This document shows positions 7,644-13,916 of a stretch of 18,046 nucleotides of DNA, one piece after another. The position numbers and the translations under genes were made by a program. The notes under the pieces are model-generated. The model was not told the DNA's origin. It made no database searches and saw only the letters and a program-made list of their open reading frames with translations. Origin of the DNA: JAHEEL01 sp964581295 (GTDB taxonomy: Bacteria > Actinomycetota > Acidimicrobiia > Spongiisociales > UBA5794); contig CAZONX010000034.1 in assembly GCA_964581295.1 (NCBI GenBank), forward strand, positions 1-18,046, read 5' to 3'. How positions within the stretch are numbered: the stretch's first letter is position 1; each line of letters begins with the position of its first letter.

Positions 7644-8215
7644 CACTTCAAGCCCTTCTTCGATCCGGCGGCCAGAACACCTGCGCCGAACACGGCGGTG
7701 CCGGCGGCGGCGACGAGCGCTGCAGGTCCGGGATCTCCATCGAGTTGCACGGTAACGATGACTTCACAGTCGTATTCACCCTGCTGGTGCCAGGCGGTCA
7801 CCGCGAACTCTCCTGCGCCGGCCGGGACCCAACTCGGAACTGCATAGTTGTAGCTGCCTTCGGCGGACACCTCTTTCGACTCGCCACCCCAGCTCACGAC
7901 CTGCCACGAGCCAACCGGGCCCTGGACGCGAACGCCGCCTTCGAAGGGGACGGGTTCGTCGAACTCTTCGGCACCCTCGGCGAGGGCCCCGGCGTAGGTG
8001 ACGGTTTCTTCCTTGGGAACGAGGAACACGTCGGACGCCGGCCGCTCGGCAATCAGCTTCGTATCCGATGTCTTCGACGGAAACTCGGCGAAGCCGACAC
8101 ACTCGCCGCGTCTCACCTCGGCGCCGGCCGGGCCTGCGAGGAGCACCGTCAGCATCATTCCGAGCATCAGCACGGAGATGGTGATCGCGGTGTTCTTCCT
8201 GAAGCGTCTGTTCAT
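7643..8215 (-). CDS. Exported protein with signal peptide and C-terminal hydrophobic anchor
   Basis: A 190-residue protein that I do not recognise. Residues 1-32 are a classical signal peptide: basic MNRRFRKN, a hydrophobic core, and a likely cut after AGPAGA. The body (33-160) is beta-rich and has only two cysteines, C39 and C150, which could form one disulfide. A Gly/Ala-rich hydrophobic helix (about 164-184) ends in GSKKGLK, so the protein is probably held in the membrane with its body outside. The frame stays open for 121 codons further upstream, but AGAGGA before the ATG at 8215 and the signal peptide fix this start. It leads the operon with the two-helix protein and the MFS transporter and is divergent from the acyl-CoA ligase gene, 76 bases away. 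Confidence 0.8.
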   Translation of the reverse strand: MNRRFRKNTAITISVLMLGMMLTVLLAGPAGAEVRRGECVGFAEFPSKTSDTKLIAERPASDVFLVPKEETVTYAGALAEGAEEFDEPVPFEGGVRVQGPVGSWQVVSWGGESKEVSAEGSYNYAVPSWVPAGAGEFAVTAWHQQGEYDCEVIVTVQLDGDPGPAALVAAAGTAVFGAGVLAAGSKKGLK

Positions 8216-8279
8216 GCTTCCTCTCTCGATCGGTAGCCGTTCGGATCCGACTCTACGGAACGCGTCCGGTCCTTGGGGG

Positions 8280-8285
8280 TATTCT
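8280..8285 (+). promoter_or_regulatory. -10 element for a probably leaderless acyl-CoA ligase mRNA
   Basis: TATTCT ends 6 bases before the GTG start at 8292. No convincing ribosome site is present, only a G-run about 13 bases upstream. This spacing would place the first transcribed base at the start codon, giving a leaderless mRNA as is common in actinobacteria. No good -35 is seen. Confidence 0.4.
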
Positions 8286-8291
8286 CGCCTT

Positions 8292-10100
8292 GTGACCGAA
8301 GAACTACCTGCCTCATGGGCGCCGGATCCAAAGACCGTCGCTCGTGCCAATCTGACGACCGTAATCAGCGGCGGAGGCTTCGCGTCGTACGAGGACCTGT
8401 ATCGCTGGTCGACGCAAGATCGCCCCGCGTTCTGGCAGATGGTCCTCGATCGCCTCGGGATCGTGTTCGATACGCCCCCCGTCGAAATCCTGGCCGGCAC
8501 GGAGCGACGGCCGGTTTGGCTCCGTGGAGCGCAGATGAACATCGTGGACTCGTGTTTCACCGCGTCACCCGACGACACGGCGATCGTCTTTCGGCGAGAC
8601 GGCGCCGAGGGGCGCCTTTCCTATGGGGCGCTGCGTTCCCTCGTTGATCGATGTGCCATCGGACTCAGGAAGTCCGATGTCGGTACCGGAGATCGCGTTG
8701 CCATCGCCATGCCGATGTCCGTTGAGTCGGTGGTTGCCTACCTGGGCGTCGTCTCCGTTGGCGCCGCCGTCGTCTCGATCGCGGACTCGTTCGCGCCGCA
8801 CGAGATCGCTACTCGTCTGGACTTGACCCGTCCGAGCCTCGTCGTGACGCAAGATCGGCTGGTGCGTGGCGGTCGGACATTTCCCATGTATGACAAGGTC
8901 GTCGAGGCCGGAGCGTCGCGGTGCGTCGTTGTCGAGACAGGGGCCGGCATCCCGTTGCGCGAGAGCGACACATCGTGGGACCGACTCATGGATGAGGAGG
9001 GCCCGTTCGAACCCGTGGCCTGCTTGCCGAACGGTCATGTGAACATCCTGTTCTCCTCGGGAACCACGGGGACGCCGAAGGCGATACCTTGGACACATCT
9101 CACGGCGATCAAGTCGGCGATGGACGGGCATTTCCATCACGACATCCATCCCGAAGATGTGGTGGCTTGGCCGACCAACCTCGGGTGGATGCTGGGGCCG
9201 TGGGTGGTCTTTGCCAGTCTCGTCAACGGTGCGACGATGGCGCTCTACGACGACGCGCCGACCGGGCGCGGTTTCATTGATTTCGTGCGGGACGCCGGCG
9301 TAACCGTGCTCGGATTTGTGCCTTCGATCGTTGCCGCTTGGCGGACGAGCGGCGTGCTCGAAAATGCAGGCTGGTCGCAGGTACGCGTCCTTTCGTCGTC
9401 CGGAGAAGCCTCGGCACCCGATGACTACGCGTGGATGATGGAAGCGGCCGGAGGCGTGCCGATCATTGAATACTGCGGAGGCACCGAGATCGGCGGCGGC
9501 TACATCGCAGGAACCGTACTTCACACTGCTGTGCCTGCGACGTTCACCACTCCAATTCTCGGGTACGACGTTCGCATCCTCGATGACGCAGGCCGGCCGG
9601 CCGACAACGGGGAGATGTTCCTGGTTCCTCCGTCGATGGGCCTGTCGCAAGAACTCCTCGAGGGCGATCACGACGAGGTGTACTACGCCGGCGTCCCCGA
9701 AGCCGACGTCGTGCTTCGCAGACACGGCGATCACATGGAGCGACTCGATGGCGGCTACTACCGGGCGCTCGGCCGCGTCGACGACACCATGAACTTGGGC
9801 GGCATCAAGGTCTCGTCGGCAGAGCTCGAGCGAGTGGTCGGTGGCGTCGGGGGCGTTGCCGAGGTCGCCGCAATCGGCGTGGCGCCGGCCGGCGGTGGCC
9901 CGAGCCGGCTCGTGATCTATGCCGTGGCGGCACCGGGTTTCAATCCCGACCCCGACGAGTGGATGCAGCAGATGCAGGCGGCGATCCGCACCGAGTTGAG
10001 CCCGTTGTTCAAGATCGGCGAATTGGTGGTGGCCGATGCCCTGCCGCGTACCGCATCGGCGAAGGTGATGCGCCGCGAGTTGAGGGGGAGGCACGAGTGA
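8292..10100 (+). CDS. AMP-forming acyl-CoA synthetase / acyl-activating enzyme
   Basis: A 602-residue member of the adenylate-forming superfamily, which activates a carboxylate with ATP to an acyl-AMP and usually passes it to CoA. Seen: the phosphate-binding motif FSSGTTGTPKAIPWTHL (254-270), YCGGTEIGGG (394-403), the hinge region LGRVDDTMNLGGIKVS (493-508) and the catalytic C-terminal lysine in PRTASAKVMRREL (K591). The A7-type segment reads RRHGDHMERLDGGYY, slightly unusual around the ribose-binding Asp. An N-terminal extension of about 80 residues resembles that of acetyl- and acetoacetyl-CoA synthetase-like enzymes and plant peroxisomal AAE17/18. GTG 8292 is chosen because the protein starts sensibly there; the frame is open upstream only as antisense to the exported-protein gene. 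It overlaps the amidotransferase gene by GTGA. The substrate is unknown. Confidence 0.88.
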   Translation: MTEELPASWAPDPKTVARANLTTVISGGGFASYEDLYRWSTQDRPAFWQMVLDRLGIVFDTPPVEILAGTERRPVWLRGAQMNIVDSCFTASPDDTAIVFRRDGAEGRLSYGALRSLVDRCAIGLRKSDVGTGDRVAIAMPMSVESVVAYLGVVSVGAAVVSIADSFAPHEIATRLDLTRPSLVVTQDRLVRGGRTFPMYDKVVEAGASRCVVVETGAGIPLRESDTSWDRLMDEEGPFEPVACLPNGHVNILFSSGTTGTPKAIPWTHLTAIKSAMDGHFHHDIHPEDVVAWPTNLGWMLGPWVVFASLVNGATMALYDDAPTGRGFIDFVRDAGVTVLGFVPSIVAAWRTSGVLENAGWSQVRVLSSSGEASAPDDYAWMMEAAGGVPIIEYCGGTEIGGGYIAGTVLHTAVPATFTTPILGYDVRILDDAGRPADNGEMFLVPPSMGLSQELLEGDHDEVYYAGVPEADVVLRRHGDHMERLDGGYYRALGRVDDTMNLGGIKVSSAELERVVGGVGGVAEVAAIGVAPAGGGPSRLVIYAVAAPGFNPDPDEWMQQMQAAIRTELSPLFKIGELVVADALPRTASAKVMRRELRGRHE

Positions 10101-10816
10101 AGCCGGTGCTCGTGGTGAGCAACGAGCGCGAGGCGCCCGCCGGCTACCTTGGTGATGTGCTCGACCGACGCGGCATCGACTGGAGGGTCGTCCGGATCGA
10201 CGTGGGGGAGGCTCTGCCGGATGTGGAGACCGTATCGGGAGTAGCGGTGCTTGGCGGGGCGATGGGCGCCTACGACGAGGCGACGTTCCCGTTTCTCGTC
10301 GATGAGAAGCGATTCGTTGGGGCGTGCGTCGAGGCTGGGAATCCCGTGCTTGGAATCTGTCTCGGCAGCCAACTGCTTGCTGATGCGCTCGGTGGGCGGG
10401 CCTACCTTGCGGATTCGCCAGAGGTCGTCTTCGCTCCCGTCGAGGTGTCCGATGTGGGCCGAAGTGACCCGGTGGCTGCGGCGTTCGCCCGGCGTCCGGT
10501 AATCCGAATTCATCGAGACACATTCGAATTGCCGTCGGGTGCCGCGCTGCTCGCCACTGGTGGTGGCTACCCACAGGTCTTCCGCATCGGGTCGGCGTTG
10601 GGGATCCAACCCCACCCCGAGGTCACGCCGGACATCCTTGCGGACTGGCTCGTCGACGGCGACGCGCGCCAGATTGCGATCGAAGCCGGGACCGATCCAG
10701 AGGCGATCGTCGATGCGTTCCGGCTGGCGCAGCCTTCGGTGGAGGCGATGGCGGCGGACGTCTTCGACGCGTGGATCGACGAAGTTACGATGAAGACGCT
10801 AGATCCGAGACGCTAG
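10097..10816 (+). CDS. Class I glutamine amidotransferase (GATase1) domain protein
   Basis: A 239-residue protein that is a glutaminase domain alone. The triad is visible: nucleophile C88 in GICLGSQLLA, then H173 and E175 in QPHPEV. The segment IHRDTFELP (about 138-146) is the counterpart of the 'HxDTF' stretch seen in GuaA-like stand-alone amidotransferases. Such domains release ammonia from glutamine for a partner synthetase, or in some cases hydrolyse gamma-glutamyl compounds. The GTG start has GGGGGAGG 6 bases upstream and overlaps the ligase stop by 4 bases, so the two proteins should be made in step. The last residues (TLDPRR) are encoded inside a 14-bp tandem repeat and are probably dispensable. 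Confidence 0.87.
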   Translation: MKPVLVVSNEREAPAGYLGDVLDRRGIDWRVVRIDVGEALPDVETVSGVAVLGGAMGAYDEATFPFLVDEKRFVGACVEAGNPVLGICLGSQLLADALGGRAYLADSPEVVFAPVEVSDVGRSDPVAAAFARRPVIRIHRDTFELPSGAALLATGGGYPQVFRIGSALGIQPHPEVTPDILADWLVDGDARQIAIEAGTDPEAIVDAFRLAQPSVEAMAADVFDAWIDEVTMKTLDPRR

Positions 10817-10827
10817 ACCCGAGACGG
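10795..10827 (+). repeat. 14-bp tandem repeat across the end of the amidotransferase gene
   Basis: GACGCTAGATCCGA (10795-10808) is followed by GACGCTAGACCCGA (10809-10822) and a partial third copy, GACGG. It covers the last codons and the stop. Further GTCTCG/GTCTC runs at about 10849-10858 are complementary to the CGAGAC runs, so a hairpin of low specificity is possible between the genes. Confidence 0.6.
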
Positions 10828-10890
10828 CGCTCGGCCTCATATCTCCTGTCTCGTGTCTCCCTCGTGGTCGGCTACCTGGTTTGCGGTTCC

Positions 10891-10896
10891 TACAAT
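10891..10896 (+). promoter_or_regulatory. Possible -10 element of the Clp1-like gene
   Basis: TACAAT matches the -10 consensus at 5 of 6 positions and lies about 30 bases before the chosen start. No clear -35 is found 16-18 bp upstream. The gene could also be read from the ligase-amidotransferase transcript. Confidence 0.35.
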
Positions 10897-10924
10897 GGAA
10901 GCGGCAACATCAGGGAGGTACGTG

Positions 10925-11809
10925 GTGCCGATTCGGGCCTACGGGGCGCTGCGCGATCGAATGGCCGATGTTGCCGGCGTCGTCATGCTCATTGGCGCGG
11001 CGGAGACGGGGAAGACCAGCCTCGCCAAGCTCTTGGTGTTGGACGCCCTCGACAAGGGACTGTCCGTGGCCTACGTCGACGGCGATGTCGCGTCGACCGT
11101 CGCTGGCCCGCCGGCGTGCGTCGGCCTGAAGTTCGTCGAGGCTCCCAGTGATCTCGATCCGGAGACACCGCCTGCGGAGATGCGGTTCGTTGGCTCCACG
11201 TCCCCACAGGGGGTGGTGCTGCCGCACGTTGTCGCCGTTGCTTCGCTGGTGGATACGGCCCGAGCGCAGGCGGAGTTGATCGTGGTGGATACGAGCAGTG
11301 TGGTCGGCGGCGTGGTCGGGCAGACGCTGAAGTATCACCTGTGGGAGATGACGAAGCCGAGCCTTGGTGTCGCTCTGCAGCGCGGCGAGGAACTCGAACC
11401 GATCATCGGCATGCTGCGCCGGTTCCTGTCGGCGAAGATCACTACGGCGGAGCCACCGAGCGACACCGCCCCGCCCTCGCCGACCGATCGACAACTCCGC
11501 CAGGCCGAGGGCTTCCGTAGGGCGCTGTCGGGACCGCTCCAGCGGTGGCGCGTGCAAACCACCGTGTTCGCTCCGACGCTTCCCGAGGAGTTCGACCTCG
11601 ACCGTCTCGACGGCATGCTCGTCGGTGTTCAGGATGATGAAGGACGCTGTCTCGGGCTCGGTGTGGTTGAGTCGACGGGCGGCGTCCTGCGGGTCGCCAC
11701 CCATCTGGGTGAAGACATGCGCGGACTGCGGCTCGGCTCACTGCGTGTCGATCTCGAGACGTTTGCGACGCAGCGCGTGCGCCTCCGGCAGCTCATCTTC
11801 GGGATCTAG
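10925..11809 (+). CDS. Clp1/Grc3-type P-loop protein, candidate polynucleotide 5'-hydroxyl kinase
   Basis: A 294-residue protein with Walker A GAAETGKTS (24-32), a YVDGDVASTVAGPPACVGL segment (50-68) that matches the 'DxDxGQ...GPPG' region of archaeal and eukaryotic Clp1/Grc3 proteins, a Walker-B-like VVDTSSVV (120-127), and LGVALQRGEELEPII (about 147-161), which resembles the lid side of the family. These proteins phosphorylate the 5'-OH of RNA or DNA. A Pro/Thr-rich insertion (about 172-188) precedes an Arg-rich FRRALSG helix, and a beta-rich C-terminal domain follows (about 205-294). The GTG at 10925 lies 6 bases after GGAGG; the GTG just before it is too close to that site. It follows the amidotransferase gene by 108 bases. 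Kinase activity is inferred only. In place of the usual Gln after DxDxG it has Ala-Ser. Confidence 0.75.
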   Translation: MPIRAYGALRDRMADVAGVVMLIGAAETGKTSLAKLLVLDALDKGLSVAYVDGDVASTVAGPPACVGLKFVEAPSDLDPETPPAEMRFVGSTSPQGVVLPHVVAVASLVDTARAQAELIVVDTSSVVGGVVGQTLKYHLWEMTKPSLGVALQRGEELEPIIGMLRRFLSAKITTAEPPSDTAPPSPTDRQLRQAEGFRRALSGPLQRWRVQTTVFAPTLPEEFDLDRLDGMLVGVQDDEGRCLGLGVVESTGGVLRVATHLGEDMRGLRLGSLRVDLETFATQRVRLRQLIFGI

Positions 11810-11864
11810 ATCGACCCCCCCCGGGGTTCACCGCGGTTCATTCTGTGGGCTCGGCCCGCTGGTT

Positions 11865-12092
11865 TCACAGTTGGATGTGGGCCCATTCCTCAAGCAGGAT
11901 CCGGTGGAACCGTCCGACTCTGCCGTTGGTTTGGGGCCGATGCGGCCGCGTCTCCTTGACCGTCGAACCGGTCGCTGCACAGGCGTGGTGCCACCGCTGC
12001 TGCCCGAGGACTACGTGGGCCGGGCGGATCCGACCGGGGCGATGATGGACGATTGGTACCTGGCAATGGACCGCCAACTCGGCCCTTTGCAT
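11865..12092 (-). pseudogene. Remnant of an IS481-type transposase
   Basis: A 75-codon open stretch on the minus strand contains TRPHRPQTNGRVGRFHR and ILLEEWAHIQ. These correspond to the 'RPYRPQTNGKVERF(N/H)RTLLEEWAY' segment around the catalytic Glu of IS481-type DDE transposases. The Glu is replaced by Gly (RVGRF), the frame stops right after LEEWAHIQL, and neither the HTH domain nor the first two Asp motifs can be found. It is therefore a truncated, inactive relic. It belongs to a different subgroup from the intact IS at the right end, which reads LNGKVERSHRIDEEEF. Confidence 0.75.
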
Positions 12093-12140
12093 CGGCCGGA
12101 GTAGCGGGCCGGTCCTCGACCGTTTAGGCTGAGTATCAGC

Positions 12141-12159
12141 AAATCGGGCTGACCGGTTT
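12141..12159. promoter_or_regulatory. Candidate operator of the ABC importer operon
   Basis: AAATCGG-gctga-CCGGTTT is an imperfect 19-bp palindrome (6 of 7 base pairs), 31 bases before the binding-protein start and just before its ribosome sites. Sugar importer operons are often controlled by LacI-type repressors at such sites. No regulator gene is adjacent, so this is a weak inference. Confidence 0.35.
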
Positions 12160-12178
12160 GAGGAGGAAATCCCCTTTT

Positions 12179-12193
12179 ATGGAGGAAGAATGA
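12179..12193 (+). other. Four-codon micro-ORF overlapping the binding-protein start
   Basis: ATG-GAG-GAA-GAA-TGA encodes MEEE, and its TGA overlaps the ATG of the lipoprotein gene (ATGA). GAGGAGG at 12160-12166 lies 12 bases before its ATG, which is long but usable. The same bases double as the GGAGG ribosome site of the lipoprotein. It may be chance, but it could couple or buffer initiation. Confidence 0.3.
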
Positions 12194-13644
12194 GAAGAGC
12201 GAAGTGGCTTCTGCTGCTTGTCGTTTTTGCCATGATTGTTGCTGCGTGTAGCAGCGATTCTGACGACACGACTACTACGGCCGCCGCCGGCGGCGACGAG
12301 ACAACCACGACGGCTGCGGGCGACGACACAGCCACGACGGCTGCGGGCGACGACGCCGCCACGACGACGGTCGCTGACGCCGACATGGTCGACGTGACGG
12401 GCACCGAGTTCACCCTGCTCGGTCTGCCGGTCGGCGATGAGGGCAAGGCGATGGTTGGCTTCCTCGACGCCTACAACGCCGAGAAGGGCACGAACATCAC
12501 CTTCACCGGATCGGACGACATGGAGTCGCAGCTGCGCATCCGCGTCGAGGGCGGCGATCCGCCGGACATGGCGGCGTTGGCCCAGCCGGGATCGATCTGC
12601 CCGTACGCCGAGCAAGGCGTGCTGACGTCAGTCGAGGACATGGGCCTCGACATTGCCCAGTTGGAGGACCAGTTCGGGAAGTTCTGGGTGGACCTCGGCG
12701 TGTGCGCCGACGGCAAGCACTACGGCATTCCGTGGTTCCCCAACTACAAGTCGATCGTGTTCTACCACGAGCCCACGTTCACGGCGGAGGGCTATGCGAT
12801 CCCGGAGACCTTTGAGGAGATGATCGCCCTCTCCCAGGAGATGGTTGATGACGGTTTCACCCCGTGGTGCTTCGGCTTCGAGAGCGGCGGTGCCACCGGC
12901 TGGGCCGGCACCGACTGGATCGAGGACATCATTGCCCGCGAGGCGGGCGGGGACGTCTACGCCCAATGGTTCAAGCATGAGATCCCCTTCAATGATCCGG
13001 CCGTGGTCTCGGCGTTCGACACGTTCGGTGAGCTCATCTTCACCGACGGCTTCGTGCTCGGCGGTTCGGAGAACATCGCCGGCGTAGCCGTCACCGACTC
13101 GCCGGGACCGCTGTTCAACGATCCCCCGGGCTGCCTGATGCTCAAGCAAGGCTCGTTTGCCCGGAACTGGATGGTGGATTTGACGGGCTACACGCCGGAG
13201 AAGGCGGCCGACCTCAAGGTGTTCCCCTTCCCGACCATCGACGGCAACGCAGGCGCCATGGGCGGTGGTGACACCCTGATCGTCTTCAACGGCACCCCGG
13301 AGAACGCCCAGCTCGTCAAGGACTGGATCACGCCCGATTGGCAGTGCACCCTGGCCTCATTCGACGGCGGGGGCGTGTCTCCCTACGGCGGCCACGGCGT
13401 CGAAGGCGTGGAACGGCTCCCGGCCAACCGATTCACCGATATCAACTGCCTGAACAGCGAAGAGAATCAGTTCATCGCCCAGGCCGTCTGGGACGCGATG
13501 GCGGCCAACGGCTTCGTGTTCGACGCCAGTGACTTGATGCCGCCCGCCGTTGGGCAGGGCAGCTTCTGGACCGGCATGGTCGACTACACCCGCGGCACAT
13601 CGTCGCAGGCGGTCGCGGACGCGATCGAAAACAGCTGGCCCTAA
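12190..13644 (+). CDS. ABC transporter substrate-binding lipoprotein (carbohydrate-type, family 1)
   Basis: A 484-residue exported lipoprotein. Residues 1-20 form a lipoprotein signal peptide ending in the lipobox VAAC (C20). It is followed by a low-complexity Thr/Ala/Gly/Asp linker (about 21-65) that tethers the binding domain to the membrane. The rest is a family-1 solute-binding fold: FLDAYNAEKGTNITF (about 91-105), EGGDPPDMAALAQPG (about 118-132), DGKHYGIPWFPNYKSIVFY (about 176-194) and TPDWQ (about 378-382). These resemble alpha-glucoside or multiple-sugar binding proteins. Cysteines at about 136, 174, 227 and beyond could form disulfides. Two permeases follow, so this is the receptor of a sugar-type importer. 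The substrate is not determined. Confidence 0.92.
   Translation: MRRAKWLLLLVVFAMIVAACSSDSDDTTTTAAAGGDETTTTAAGDDTATTAAGDDAATTTVADADMVDVTGTEFTLLGLPVGDEGKAMVGFLDAYNAEKGTNITFTGSDDMESQLRIRVEGGDPPDMAALAQPGSICPYAEQGVLTSVEDMGLDIAQLEDQFGKFWVDLGVCADGKHYGIPWFPNYKSIVFYHEPTFTAEGYAIPETFEEMIALSQEMVDDGFTPWCFGFESGGATGWAGTDWIEDIIAREAGGDVYAQWFKHEIPFNDPAVVSAFDTFGELIFTDGFVLGGSENIAGVAVTDSPGPLFNDPPGCLMLKQGSFARNWMVDLTGYTPEKAADLKVFPFPTIDGNAGAMGGGDTLIVFNGTPENAQLVKDWITPDWQCTLASFDGGGVSPYGGHGVEGVERLPANRFTDINCLNSEENQFIAQAVWDAMAANGFVFDASDLMPPAVGQGSFWTGMVDYTRGTSSQAVADAIENSWP
12305..12358 (+). repeat. 27-bp tandem repeat in the lipoprotein linker
   Basis: Two 27-bp copies (12305-12331 and 12332-12358) differ at 2 positions, and a diverged third copy follows. 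Each encodes a nine-residue TTAAGDD-type unit, so copy-number change would keep the frame and only alter tether length. Confidence 0.75.
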
Positions 13645-13674
13645 CCAATAGACAGACAATCGACCACCACAATC

Positions 13675-13706
13675 GAAGGGGGCGGCCCGGCAGGGCCGCC
13701 CCCTTC
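13675..13706 (+). terminator. Strong hairpin between binding-protein and permease genes
   Basis: Two perfectly complementary 14-base arms (13675-13688 and 13693-13706, GC-rich core GGGGGCGGCCC) surround a GGCA loop, 30 bases after the binding-protein stop. No T-tract follows, so full termination is doubtful. In importer operons a hairpin here usually protects or partly terminates the message, so the binding protein is made in excess over the permeases. Confidence 0.6.
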
Positions 13707-13916
13707 ATGACTAGAGTGTTGTCTGGCAGGCTGGACCCGTGGAGGGAGATTCGATGACTACCCCGCTGCTTCTGGAGCAAGAGTCGGAGGTGCCGGAGAG
13801 GCCCGGCAGGGCCGCCCCCTTCATGGCTAGAGTGTTGTCTGGCAGGCTGGACCCGTGGAGGGAGATTCGATGACAACCCCGCTGCTTCCGGATCAAAGGT
13901 CGGATGTGCCCGAGAA
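13685..13916 (+). repeat. 116-bp tandem duplication spanning the permease start
   Basis: Copy 1 (13685-13800) and copy 2 (13801-13916) are head-to-tail. Each holds the right half of the hairpin, CTAGAGTGTTGTCTGGCAGG, the GGAGGGAG ribosome site, ATG and about 16 codons. The noncoding 69 bases differ at one position (13709 A versus 13825 G), while the coding 47 bases differ at about 7. Only copy 2 continues into the full permease. Copy 2 keeps just a 5-bp-stem hairpin, GGCCC-ggca-GGGCC, at 13800-13813. Confidence 0.9.
13754..13873 (+). CDS. 39-residue leader ORF made by the duplication, coupled to the permease
   Basis: Starting at the duplicated ATG with its own GGAGGGAG site, this frame begins MTTPLLLEQESEVPER, like the permease N-terminus (MTTPLLPDQRSDVPEK). 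It then runs through the repeat junction in another frame and stops with TGA inside the ATG of the permease (ATGA at 13870-13873). Because the period of 116 is not a multiple of 3, the copy cannot fuse to the permease. It is either a relic of the duplication or a translated leader that couples ribosomes into the permease gene. Nothing suggests the peptide itself has a function. Confidence 0.5.
   Translation: MTTPLLLEQESEVPERPGRAAPFMARVLSGRLDPWREIR

Larger units (their letters stand above)
11810..12189. other. 380-bp intergenic region: transposase relic and importer control region
   Basis: No intact gene is found here. The left part begins with a run of eight C then GGGG (about 11814-11825) after the Clp1-like stop; this is no standard terminator. 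Positions 11865-12092 hold a dead transposase fragment. The last 90 bases hold a possible -10 (TAGGCT, 12125-12130), an imperfect palindrome and two ribosome-site-like stretches before the binding-protein gene. Confidence 0.6.

Noticed and set aside
8565..10574. Very long minus-strand open frame (669 codons) opposite the ligase and amidotransferase genes
   Set aside because: Arg/His/Pro-rich composition without any domain; it mirrors the third-position GC bias of two well-supported plus-strand genes.
13685..13916. Direct repeats considered as a CRISPR or attachment-site pair
   Set aside because: Only two long adjoining copies that include coding sequence and a ribosome site; no spacers, integrase or tRNA nearby.
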